A stretch of DNA of 64,000 bases from positions 3,038,001 through 3,102,000 of the forward strand of contig JYIP02000003.1 in assembly GCA_001051155.2 (NCBI GenBank), read 5' to 3'. Below the pieces are notes generated by a model that made no database searches, was not told where the DNA came from, and was given only the letters and a program-made list of their open reading frames with translations. Below are positions 43,701 through 54,125 of the stretch, one piece after another. The translations under genes were made by a program, and so were the position numbers. How positions within the stretch are numbered: position 1 is the first letter of the stretch; each line of letters opens with the position of its first letter. The DNA is from Chrysoporthe austroafricana. Lineage: Eukaryota; Ascomycota; Sordariomycetes; Diaporthales; Cryphonectriaceae.

Positions 43701-44928
43701 TTGCCGAAAACTTGTCTTTGAGCCCAAGCCGCGAATCTCTCCCCTTCAGTTTCTGCTCCGGCAACCCTTCCTTGAAGAAACGTAGACTATGGCTTGCTTT
43801 ACGACTCCGCGCGTTCGGCTCCACTCCTGCCAGGACCTCTGCAATCGCTTTCTCAACCTGGCCGTCCTGGGCATTGTTCAGATCCTCCGAGCCGATCGAC
43901 CACGCCTTCTCGGGTCCCATAGACAGCCGGTGATCAGGCTTACGAGGCCGCGTAGGGGATCGTGGCTCTGTCGCAGTGCCGAGGTCGGCCTTTCCGTTGG
44001 TATGAGTGGTATCTCGGTCCGGGATCATCGTTGCGATGGCAGTCGGACCTGTCGATGTATCGGAGTAAGTGCGGCTGGCGAACGCAAGCCCTTTGAGCTT
44101 GACGTCCCTATCCATGCGCTCTAGAGACACGCCCCTGTCGCTCGGTCGGAGGACGTCCCTCTGGTTGCCAAGGCGTGGCGCGACATCTCTAGTGTCTGAC
44201 GTATCTAGGGTACGAGACAGCACGGTGTCGACGGCGCGAGACGGGAGGGAGATGGTCGAGACAGCTGCGGCGGCAGCCATTGCGATCGCCCGCGGGGACG
44301 CTCTTGGTGTCAGGGAGCCTCCATCGTCATCTTCGCATGCCGAGGAGTCGTCGGTAGGTTTCTGGGTCCTTGAAACGCTGCTGGGGTCACTGGAGTCTTG
44401 GTCCGGGAGACTGCCGGTCAAAGGGTCATACGAGAGGTGTTGCAAGCGAGGGCTGGGGTGAGGCGGATCGAGAGGCTGGCCAGCGGCAGGAGGAGGGATG
44501 CCACGAGCTTCTGCAAGTTGCTGCGTCAGTAGGGAGGGCCCATTTGGCCTTCTCGGGACGGTGGAGGCAGAGGCAGAGGCAGAGGCAGAAGCAGTGATAG
44601 GAGCAGAGGCAGGTCCCCTGGGCCATTTATCATTGGGATCTGGTGTGACATATTTCTCGTTGCTAGGTACAGGGGTAGTCGGGGTCGACAGTACTGCTGC
44701 TGCTCTGGCATGTTCCCCAGGTGCGGGAAGCTTCACTCCGCCAGGGGCACGAGGATGGTCAGCCACGCGGGATGGCGCGCTGGCGGGCGAGGGCTGTTGT
44801 TCCTGGCCATGTACCTGCTTGTCCCCTTGCCCCGGCACTGGCGCTGGTACCGGCGCGGGCTCCTCGGCGTTGTGAGGTGGGCTCACCGGTACCGATAGTG
44901 CGGCATCTCCAGGCGTAGAGGGCGACAT
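40792..44928 (-). CDS. KCS1: Inositol hexakisphosphate kinase
   Basis: Exons 44928-42794 and 42709-40792 with an 84-bp intron (GTATTT donor, ACTGAT branch, GCAG acceptor) give 1,350 aa. The first 640 residues are low-complexity, rich in Ser/Pro and charged residues. The kinase begins with [15 protein letters not shown] and [16 protein letters not shown], the latter split by the intron. A long Ser-rich insert follows, then the inositol-polyphosphate-kinase signature [14 protein letters not shown] (near residue 1,110), YFLLLEDLT just before it, and AASLLV and [10 protein letters not shown] near the C-terminus. Kcs1 phosphorylates IP6 to the pyrophosphate IP7, which signals through SPX domains and affects phosphate balance, vacuoles and stress responses. 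It is somewhat longer than the yeast protein (about 1,050 aa). The 5' flank is unusually long, over 4 kb without a gene. Confidence 0.92.
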
Positions 44929-47900
44929 GTGGTGAACATTGGTTGCGAGGGGGAGGAAGGCCGAAAGGGTGGGTGGGTGGGATGATTGGCATCCGTCGCG
45001 CCGGGGGAGAGGGAGGAGGCGAATCAGGTCGTGGGCCGTCCTGCGCCGTGCCTGTGCTGTTCCTGTGCCGTCCTGTCCTGGACCTTGGGGCTGGCAGAAC
45101 CCTGCCGATCAGAGGAGGGCGAGGCGTTCGCGGTGTGTAGCGGGTACGACGTCTCCAGCACTACCTGGGCGAGCTGATCATGTCACCTCGTCCGTTCGTG
45201 TACCTGTGCTCAGCGATGGGCGTGGGCAGGGCGCGGGGGGGCGCAGGTCTGCGTCTGTTCTGTCGTGAGAGTCGGTGTGCAGGACAGGGTGCAGAGAAAT
45301 GCTAGAGGGGGAGATCGATGTTTCGTCCACCCCCGTGCCCAGGCTAGAGGCAAGTGTATGATGAGATAAGAAGAAACCCGATTGCTTGCTCTTTGACATG
45401 TGCAGGGATGTCCCGCCTCCACACCCGCGCCGTCTGTTGGGCGCGGGCGGTGGAGGGCCGCTGGGAGCCGCCGGCACCTGCGAAGTACCTCGCGCCACGG
45501 CGGGTGGCGGGCTGGCACGGCCGTCACTGCCAGGTTCCCCGGGAGTGGCGCCTGGGCTGGCTGGCGGGCGGACTGGCTGGGCAGGAACAGGGCCAACAGG
45601 CTCGGTCCACCCCCCGTGGCCCCCCCTAAGTTCCCGCTGGAAAACAACCCTAGGTTCTGACCTGCGCAACACTGCAAACAGCATATTGATCCTCACTGGG
45701 GACCACGTGGGCGTGGTGGGTGGTGGAGTCTCCATCTCGAAAGTTCGTCAGCCCTATTCTTCTGGAAGTCTTGATCCCTGCCTTCCAACAACAAACAGTC
45801 CCGCCCGGCCTTGTCGGCTCCCAGCATTCCTGAAGGGGAGCTTGGCCTCCTCCACTGCGCCCTGCCTCCCAGCTGGTCAGGGCTGCCCAGCATGTAATTA
45901 CGGTACCCAGCAGGGCCAGAGGGCCTCGTATCTCCTATGACAAAGGCGAGGCCCGCGCGTCGTCGTCCGACTGATCGTCCTTTTGGGTTTCGAGCAGCTA
46001 GCTGATGCCTAGGAGCACCCACGGCGGGCTCGCACAAGCCGAGGCGCCTGGCCTGCGTGCGACGGCGTGATGACGAGCTTCGACGCAATCATGGCACTAC
46101 GCCCAAACCACCAGTGCCACCGTGTCGCACAACGACCCGATTTTCTGTCTCCTCAAGATGCCAGGCTCCGCATGGGCCTTGTCAGGCTGGGGCCACGGCT
46201 CGCTACGAGACGGCAGTCAGCCACGCCGTTCGGTTCGGGATGGTCGACTGCCCCCATGGGCACCACGTTCTGCCAGCTTTGTCTCTGACAGGCTCGATCT
46301 CCCAGTGCAGTGTCTCGCGGATCCCGTCCAGCCTGGCACCTGGGCGCACACTCGCCCGCCTCGCGAGCGGGCGTCTGTCTTGTACAACAAAACATGCGTC
46401 AGACTGGCCAGGGGGCCGCGTCGTCTTGTGTACCGCCCGACTCCGAACAGAGACAGCATGGTGGTCCATCCGCGGGCCGTCTCATTTCTGATCTGTCATT
46501 TCTCCCGCGCCAGACATGGCTATCCCCTCTGGTTGACCCTCTGGTCGATTGCTTCTTCCGCAGACTCCAGGATGATCTCCACGCCCGCGGATGGATGAGC
46601 TGAGGCTGATATGTTTGGCTTTCTGCCAAGGATCTTCTGTCTAGTCGATGAGACCATGTCTTCCTACAGGCTCCGACCCCTTCTCTCCAATCATTCCTCA
46701 ACGTGCCTCTCACGCCTCCTCGCATTTATCACAATGCCATCGGCACTCGAATTTCAGCCAGGCCCCTGTACATTCCTCCCCGTCACCGTCTCTCACGAAA
46801 CACCGGAATCACTCTTCCGAACTTTGTCGCAGATAGAGAGGCCCGCGGAATGCACCTCCTTCCCGCGAGGGCAGTCCAGCAGGTGGCTCTGGGCATTGAC
46901 CTGACATGCCTGGGTCTCCAGCGCTGCTGTCGGGACCTCTGACGGGGCCTCTGACGGGGCCATGCGTCCCGCGCGACGGAAACTTCGGACCCCGGTATGA
47001 TGGGCCTCTCGCCCCGAGACCCAAGGATGACAACAAGTCGGCACCTCTCTTCCTCCCTTCTGGAAGCTGCGTGGGCCGAACCGTTGGTCCATCATTACTT
47101 GCAGCCCTGCCCTGCCCCCAATCTGGCTGGGCGGTCCTGCACACCATATCATGCCCACGCGCTGCTGTTTCGAGGTCGCAGTGTTGCCCCCATGCGCCAG
47201 ATGCCACGGACCGCGCGGGATGATAGACATCATATCAAGTCATCTTATCCCATCCAAATTACAACTTGTTCCTTCGGCTGCTGTGTCGAACCACGACGAA
47301 GGGAGTGCCACGTCGAGCCGAGATCAAACACTGCTGCCGAGCTTCCGTGATGGTTGGAGGGATGACAGCATAAGTGGCCCAGGAGGCCCAGGAGGCTCGT
47401 CGACAACCCGCGCGCTAGCCTGTGGACGTGGGCGGTACGGACGTACTAGGCACTGCTAGGGTACAGGGACCGTCAGCTTGGGAGCACTTGTAATGCAACC
47501 TCCTGAGCCCCTCCCGAGCGGTGCGCCACAGGCATCCCATGAGGCACGTGGGTGGGGTCCTAACCATGGTACGACTTCACACGGCGCGTTGTGGCTACGC
47601 CCTGCTGTCTGACGACTTGGCCAACGCAGTCCCCAACATCTACTTCCACAACACAAGTCCGCAAGTCTTGGAACACCCTGAGATTTTGCTTCTGCCCCTA
47701 GGCCTAGAAACCGAGACAGAACAGCATGCCACACCGCCGAAAAAAAAAAACCAAGTCCCAGTACGCTCCTCGTCTGGCGAACAGCCATCTTTCTGACATG
47801 CCCTCTCTCATCCCGCCAAGCCGGTCCAGAGAGATCTTGTGAAAGGACCATGTGCTTCATTGGCCGCCATTCATGAGATCCAGAGCCTGACGAAAACTAA

Positions 47901-49072
47901 AGCATACCCCCCTCCCGGCCACACAGCTGGTGCATGGGCGACCTCACCGCCCTCGGTACCAAAAAGTCCCCGCGTAGGCGCAACCTCAGACAGTTGTGCT
48001 ACTCACATACATCACCTGCAGTGCCTACTAGCTCGAGATGCTACGCGCTGAAAAATACTTGGCGAAAAGTATCTCGGGGCCGCAGCGAGGGTGGCTCTCG
48101 GAAAGGACGGCCCCATGGCATCCCCTTCCCCGGGATGAACGACCACCATCCAGCCTCCAGGCCACTTCTCAATCCTTCCTCCTGAGTCGCGCGCGATCGC
48201 GATGCGATGCGCAGAGGACTCCATATCTCATTTATGGGACCCCTGCTCAGACACTCACTCCCACAGGCCCTTATCGGGACCGCAAGCCCATTGTCGTAAG
48301 TACCGGGCGCTGGCGCCCGCCGGGGCACATCCGGCTGTGGTCCGTTTCCCGGTTCCTGCATGCCGATCCACCGGTCTACTCAGCACGGGTTGCCTGCTCG
48401 CAGTCTGACCGCCATATCCCCAGCATCAACTTCTGTCCCCTTAGCACCTAGGCTTACCTAGGCAGGGTAGCGTCGATGAGGGCTGGGCTCTTCTGCTTGC
48501 GGCTGGGTGTAAGCCTGTGTTGTGTTACGGTTATGGGGGACGGAGATCCCGGTGTGCACTTCAGACCGTGCGTGTCCCGTCGCAGCCCAGGAGGCACGTG
48601 CTGTCGCTGTTGGGCATCGCATCGAGCAAGGGAACACAGCGGTGCCCAGCTCGCTAGGGCTTGGTTCTTGCACTACCTGCTACGGTCCGAGGTGCGCATC
48701 ATATCGGAAGAGAACACAGGACTTTTTGGCAAGAGTCGAAGGTGGACATTACGATCTATCTGGCTGTGTTGCCCTGGTATCGTCTTCAGCTCTATGTAAA
48801 AACGGTACACAAATCAAAAGTCAACGTGATGGGCGTTCCATCTCTGAGACATGTTTATTCTGGCTCGGCTCAGAGCGGAGCCTTCAGCAATAGCAGACAA
48901 TGTTATCTCATACCAGTCAACACCAGGAGGGAGTGCGGTTATGCACCACACCCACGGATACCATACTTAAAACTCCTTCTGAAATCACATACATGACAAA
49001 CTCCAGACCCCTAGTCTTTAGGCTAGCATTCAGATACTGGACAGCAACAGCACGGCCAGCAATGCCTCTACC
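44929..49072. other. Four-kb gap upstream of KCS1, no gene seen
   Basis: No convincing coding region. Open frames are short, Pro/Arg/Gly-rich, overlap on both strands and lack motifs. Local features are a 12-bp direct repeat cctctgacgggg (46,936-46,959), a paired cctagg motif near 48,450, and general C/T richness. The gap probably includes the KCS1 promoter and a long leader. An unannotated non-coding RNA cannot be excluded. Confidence 0.5.
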
Positions 49073-52000
49073 TCAATCCACCCAAACGTTGACGTTCAGT
49101 GCTAACATCGGGTCTCCAACATTGTCGAACCGGCTCATGGCGGTCTGAGCCTGAGCCTGAGCCTTTTGATCCGTGTCTATGTCCATGCTCGTGTTGACAC
49201 CCCAGGTGTTGTCAAGAAAATCGTCAATGTTGTCAAGGACAGCGCTGACATCGTCCATGGGCTCGAGATTCTCCTGCCCTCTACGGGGACCCAGCTCCAT
49301 AGGGGTGGTGTTCTTGCCCGTTGATAGATCAACATGCTGGATGTTGTGGCGGCTGAGACCCTCGACCAGTACCAATCCCTCTTTTCTTGTTTGTGAAGCC
49401 TGGATGAAAGCCTCCGCCATGGCAGCTACTTCCTGACTCCCCCTTGTCTGTTGAGAATCAGAAGGCAGTAGTCTCGGTGTCCTCCGCGGGAGCTGCTTCT
49501 TCCGTTTCGACATTACCTCAAAGTGCTTGGCAAATTTGTGGTCGTGGTCTGGAAGTTGGTCTGCCTCGGTAGTATCGAGGCTTACTGGGGGTGGAGAGGA
49601 AGCTCTGCTTGTCGGCCTGGCGACGCGAATAGACGACATCTTGTTGCCCTTTGAATCGAAATAGGAAACGTCTTCTTCCACGCAGACCTCGCTGCCATCT
49701 TTCGAAGCGACCCCAGCGAGACTATTTCCCTCGCCAGGTAGTGGAGCAAATGCCACACGGCGCTTTGCCTTTGGGGCCGCTGGTTTCTCGAACAGCACAC
49801 GAGAGCAGGAGGTCGAGCGTCGCAGGATGCTTGCGCTCGCTGAGACAGGCTTCTTCATTGGAGAGAGCTCCATGAAATCCGAAAATCTCTTCACGGACAG
49901 TGAAAAGTCAGGGCTGGGTAGTCTGTCGCCAAACCACGGAGTTTGGGAGGGGGCGGACAAGGTCAGCCCTTCCCCAGCTAAGACGCTCAGTTTTGATGTG
50001 CTCTCATCAGAAGTCGTATCATTGTCGAGAACGGTCGTTATGGGCATATCTCTGCTCGCCGTTGTGCACGACCTTTTAACCTCTTGAGACTTGATGCCAG
50101 GTGCCGCTCCGTCGAGATTGATGGGGTCCTCTAAAGAAGTAACCGTGGTCCGCAAATCAAGATCGCCCTCGTTTCGCCATGGACTTTGAAGCTGTTGCGG
50201 CTCACTACTAGCCGAAATCATAGCTGCAATGCCACAATTAGAAGCTGCGTCCACAATATTCACCAGGACCATGGGATCCTGCAGGATGTTGCTCGTCTCC
50301 TTCGCCCAAGGACTCTGGCATTTCACTGGCTCAAGACTAGCTGTCGTCCCGTCCAGATCAAGCAGCGGGCTATCTTCTGCTCGCTGTGGCTGCTGTACGG
50401 CTTCATCCACGTTCCCCATTTGTTCGATAGAGACCGAGAAACTTGGTGAGTTGTCTGCTGGGTGCTCAGTCGATACAGCGTTGTCCTCTTCTCGGCTGCC
50501 TGGATCTGACTGTACTGCTTCCTCGTTGCATAACGTGGTCATCATGTCAACGTGTCGAATCGGGGCCAGGTCGGGACTCTCCTGGTCACCATCGAAGTCT
50601 TCAATAGGAGGATTTTGATCCGCATAGATGTTGATGATGTCTCCCACACTGACTTGTGAAAGCTTTGTGGCTGGCGCAATTGCAACCTCTGCCGGAACAG
50701 GCCCATGGCTAATATTGCCCGCCTGGTCAGCATTGATTTGCGAGGAAGCGCTGGTGTTTGTCGTCCATGCCGAATTAGATTCTACTTGCCCCTCGTTAAG
50801 CACCCCAACACTCTCGTGCTCCTCGGGAGACGTAGCTGTCAAGTCTTGCGTATTGACAAATGTAGTCCACTCAGGGCCGCTTGGGTCCTCGAGGCCCTGC
50901 AAGATCACATCGAATTTCTCAGTCCTGATGAGATTTGAAGGCGGCTGTTCGGAGACAGCGGACAGGTCTTGAGTTTCGATGTAGGTCAACCATTCCCTAT
51001 TCGAGGCATCGTCGGAATCACTGCCAGCTGACAGCGTCTTATGGAAGTTAGCCGATAGGTCTTGCGTGTCAACGTAGGTCGACCACTCTGGATTCAAGCC
51101 GTCATCGTTACTGCACGAGTCGGGCCGAGGGGCAGTGTCTTCAGCAACGACATCGGGCCAGATGTTAGCTTGAGGGTTTCCGCGCATCGAGACCGGAGAG
51201 AGTTCCTGGGTGCACACAAAGGCTTGCCGTTCGGCTTCGGGCCCAGCACAGATCTTATCGGTTTCCCCGACCTGTTGTTTTACAGTCTCGGGTTCCTCCT
51301 TCACTCGACTCTCCACCACTAAGTTCTTCTCGATAAGCTGTGGTCCATTGTCTAGTGCCGCTTCATTGATTGACTCGCCAGCGGCCATTCCCACTTCAGC
51401 TTCGTCAGCCATTTCGGTTCCTACTACGATCTCACGTTCTGCGGTCTGTTGGCTACACATATTGATGACCAACTCATCCCCTGGATGCGCTAGAGCAGAG
51501 ACTAGGTCGTCCTCAGCCTCATTGCTTTCGCACTCTTCACTCAGATTCTCATTTGCCACCGCAGAAGCACAAAATTCCAAGGGCGATTGCTCCAGGGTGG
51601 TTTCGTCCATCTTGCTCACTAGTGGGTGCTGGTAGTCCAGTTGCTGTACCGGACTCCTTGGCCTCGCGTGGTGAAAGTGGAAGCTGTCGTCTTGCTGACT
51701 CGAGATCATCACCCTCCTTGCTGCGTCCTTTGCCAAGCTTTTTGCCTGACGTAGACCCAGTCGTTGGCTTGATGAAAGTTGTGAGTATTGGACCTGCTCA
51801 ACTTGCGTCTTGTCCCCCGTGGCATCTTCGCGGATGGCGCTAGACGTGGTTTTGATGTTCTGTTTCTGCCTGTTGCTAGGGGAGAGGTGAATCGAGCCTC
51901 GTGACTTCTCAACAGAGGGCCGTGAAGCGCTCCGAGAGGGCGTAGTAGATGGCATGGACAGTTCATCCTCGGACGAATCAGGATCATGGTAGTGGAGCCA

Positions 52001-52858
52001 TCGCCGCCTCGAGGATGGAGAGCCTCGCGCTATCCGTGAGGCGCCGGGCGATGCAATAGTCTCATCTGCCAGTCGAGGAGCGTCGAAGCTTGAGACGCGA
52101 GCATTCAAAGAGGTGGCAAGCTCGTCCTCGTGTGTAGAAAGTCCTGGCACAGGATGTGTCGCGATATCAGGAACTCGGCCGATCATCCTTTTCCTCGCTC
52201 TTGCTGCTGCTTGACTAGGTGATTCTTCCGGTGACCTTGTTGGAAGGGCAGTCCTGCGCCTCTTAGGGTAGCGCTCGTGGATCGAGTCTTTGTCCGCCGA
52301 TCGCTTCGTCTTCATTGCAGCCTCCTGGCCTCTTTCATGCTCAGGTGCCCAGAAGGGATCCTTGGTGAGCGGGATACTCTTGACAGATTCCCTCCATTTC
52401 TTGATGCGGCTGAACTCATCCTCATCCATGAACGAGTTTCTCTTCGCCGACGGTGGATTGGTGACCTCCGGACTGGGTAGCGGATACAGACTTGTTCCCT
52501 GTGTGTTAGGCAGGTCATCGCTGAGTTGGCCTGAGCCGTGACCTCTCACTACCTCCACTGTCTCCTGTGAGCGGCGGTTCCGAGCTGCCCGATGACGAGG
52601 AGCAGTCTGACGTCGTGCGCGTGTGCTCTTCCATGGGTTGTTCCATGATTTGGCATCGAAGGGACCTCGTAGGCGGGCAGATAGCAGGTACGGGACCTCG
52701 CCGTTCAGGAACTGGAGGGCCTTCGCCTCGATGCGTATGCGGCGGTGCTCGGGAGCCTCGTAGTAATCGTCGTCAGAACCTGAGACAAGAACATCATCGT
52801 GCCGGGCCTCGCAGTAGATAGGCTCGTCGCCAAGCTCGTTGAGATCGTGTGGCCGCAT
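49073..52858 (-). CDS. Large low-complexity protein of unknown function with TQDL repeats
   Basis: Single uninterrupted frame of 1,261 aa from an ATG at 52858. I do not recognise a catalytic domain. Residues 1-90 look conserved and structured (EPIYCEARHDDVLVSGSDDD, RRIRIEAKALQFLNGEVPYL, SWNNPWKS). The rest is disordered, Ser/Glu/Asp-rich, with many basic patches such as KRRR that could be nuclear signals. A motif EWxTYxxTQDLSA occurs three times (starting at residues 591, 622 and 663), with a weaker FVCTQELS near 546. Q(S/T)PW recurs three times between about 850 and 980. Two RVxF-like motifs (RVLF about 1,020, RRVAF about 1,031) follow an ELSPMKKP site. The final 30 residues (FDNVGDPMLALNVNVWVD) again look ordered. 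It is divergent from the CDC11/NUD1 gene. A nuclear or chromatin-linked scaffold is only a guess. Confidence 0.75.
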   Translation of the reverse strand: MRPHDLNELGDEPIYCEARHDDVLVSGSDDDYYEAPEHRRIRIEAKALQFLNGEVPYLLSARLRGPFDAKSWNNPWKSTRARRQTAPRHRAARNRRSQETVEVVRGHGSGQLSDDLPNTQGTSLYPLPSPEVTNPPSAKRNSFMDEDEFSRIKKWRESVKSIPLTKDPFWAPEHERGQEAAMKTKRSADKDSIHERYPKRRRTALPTRSPEESPSQAAARARKRMIGRVPDIATHPVPGLSTHEDELATSLNARVSSFDAPRLADETIASPGASRIARGSPSSRRRWLHYHDPDSSEDELSMPSTTPSRSASRPSVEKSRGSIHLSPSNRQKQNIKTTSSAIREDATGDKTQVEQVQYSQLSSSQRLGLRQAKSLAKDAARRVMISSQQDDSFHFHHARPRSPVQQLDYQHPLVSKMDETTLEQSPLEFCASAVANENLSEECESNEAEDDLVSALAHPGDELVINMCSQQTAEREIVVGTEMADEAEVGMAAGESINEAALDNGPQLIEKNLVVESRVKEEPETVKQQVGETDKICAGPEAERQAFVCTQELSPVSMRGNPQANIWPDVVAEDTAPRPDSCSNDDGLNPEWSTYVDTQDLSANFHKTLSAGSDSDDASNREWLTYIETQDLSAVSEQPPSNLIRTEKFDVILQGLEDPSGPEWTTFVNTQDLTATSPEEHESVGVLNEGQVESNSAWTTNTSASSQINADQAGNISHGPVPAEVAIAPATKLSQVSVGDIINIYADQNPPIEDFDGDQESPDLAPIRHVDMMTTLCNEEAVQSDPGSREEDNAVSTEHPADNSPSFSVSIEQMGNVDEAVQQPQRAEDSPLLDLDGTTASLEPVKCQSPWAKETSNILQDPMVLVNIVDAASNCGIAAMISASSEPQQLQSPWRNEGDLDLRTTVTSLEDPINLDGAAPGIKSQEVKRSCTTASRDMPITTVLDNDTTSDESTSKLSVLAGEGLTLSAPSQTPWFGDRLPSPDFSLSVKRFSDFMELSPMKKPVSASASILRRSTSCSRVLFEKPAAPKAKRRVAFAPLPGEGNSLAGVASKDGSEVCVEEDVSYFDSKGNKMSSIRVARPTSRASSPPPVSLDTTEADQLPDHDHKFAKHFEVMSKRKKQLPRRTPRLLPSDSQQTRGSQEVAAMAEAFIQASQTRKEGLVLVEGLSRHNIQHVDLSTGKNTTPMELGPRRGQENLEPMDDVSAVLDNIDDFLDNTWGVNTSMDIDTDQKAQAQAQTAMSRFDNVGDPMLALNVNVWVD

Positions 52859-54125
52859 TTTGCCCTCAGGATGCCGTCACCGTTGTGTGGGTGCGTGGGA
52901 TGCCACAGCATCGGCTGTAGGCAACAGCATCCAGATGGACTGGTGCGACAGGGAGCTCAGGCTGCGCTGCCGTGGATAGGGTTTTGTTTACGGCGGATAA
53001 ACGTGGTGGACAAAGAACGGATAGGCTGGAAATGAAAAGAGTCTGGACCCACCAAGACGCGGTTGTCAGAGAGACGCGCCTGCCACTTTACGCCAAATCG
53101 ACGCGATGGAGCAGGGGTATCCTAGCCGTCATCAGGGTGACCTCGAGCCCCTCCCCACCTTGGAACCTACCTGCATCCGACCGCAGCAGAAGATGTCTGT
53201 TAGTACAAACTTACTTCAGTGGTAACCAGAACTCCCCCCCAACAAAAAAAAGAAAAAGGAAAAAAAAGAAGAAGAAGAAGAAGACGAAGAAGGAAGAGAA
53301 AAAAAAAGATCAAAATACTCCGAGACGCATGTTGAGCGCTGGCTGCAAAGGTTTTGGCGCTAGGTGCGCCCATACACGTAGCCACCCAGGACTTACCTAG
53401 TACTGGGTGAGTAGGCTTGGCACCTCGCGAAGTTGTTTCCCTGCCAACCAGAAATCCTAGGCAAAGCGTGCTCCAATCACACACGGCAACAGGGTTTCGA
53501 CTGCCGCCGTGTGTTTTCGAGACCCAACCACCCCAACCTGCCTGCCTGGCTGCAATACAGCGGGTCGAGACGTCCAAGCCCCGTCCAACGATTCTTGCTG
53601 GAACCCTCGAAAGTCAGCACGTCCTCAGAGCGGAAGACAGTCGAGCCTTCTCTTCAACCTCAACAGCCTAGAGCGCTCGCCTCCAGCCCATTATTGTTTA
53701 TATTTATTTATTTTTCTGAGAGAGAGACGAGCCGTCGGGTCTGGTCAGGTCGACATTTGGAACAATCCTGTCCGCTGCCTCATCTCATCTCTTGACCGCG
53801 CGAACCCACAAATATCCTATCAGCCCAGCCCGCCCCCAGCCTACCCAGTACCCAGCCCACCTCAAGCTGCAGGGAATTGACGGATCGCACTGACCTTGTA
53901 TTTGTACATATCGACTGTCCGGCATTGGCGCTCCGTCTCCCTGTCCAGTCCACTCTGTCCTGCAGTGACCGATCGTTGCATTGCATCATCATTCCGCGAC
54001 TTGCGGCCCTACAGGCTCCCCCTCCGACTTGCGCATCGTCAACAGCATTCTCCATCAGTAGCAGCCTCAACTTCATGGATACGGGCTAATCGCGCCGCGG
54101 CAGCCGGTTCAACTGCGTCCTGACC
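52859..54125. promoter_or_regulatory. Divergent promoter region between the unknown gene and CDC11/NUD1
   Basis: About 1.27 kb between divergent start codons. It contains a poly-purine tract of A and AAG units (53,242-53,310) and a ctagtactgggtgag motif at 53,397, related to the palindrome at 323-338. No ORF with support lies here, so it should hold both promoters. Confidence 0.6.
53242..53310. repeat. Poly-purine tract with AAG repeats
   Basis: About 70 bases of almost pure A/G on the plus strand with an (AAG)n core, within the divergent promoter region. Such tracts often exclude nucleosomes. No other function is claimed. Confidence 0.85.
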
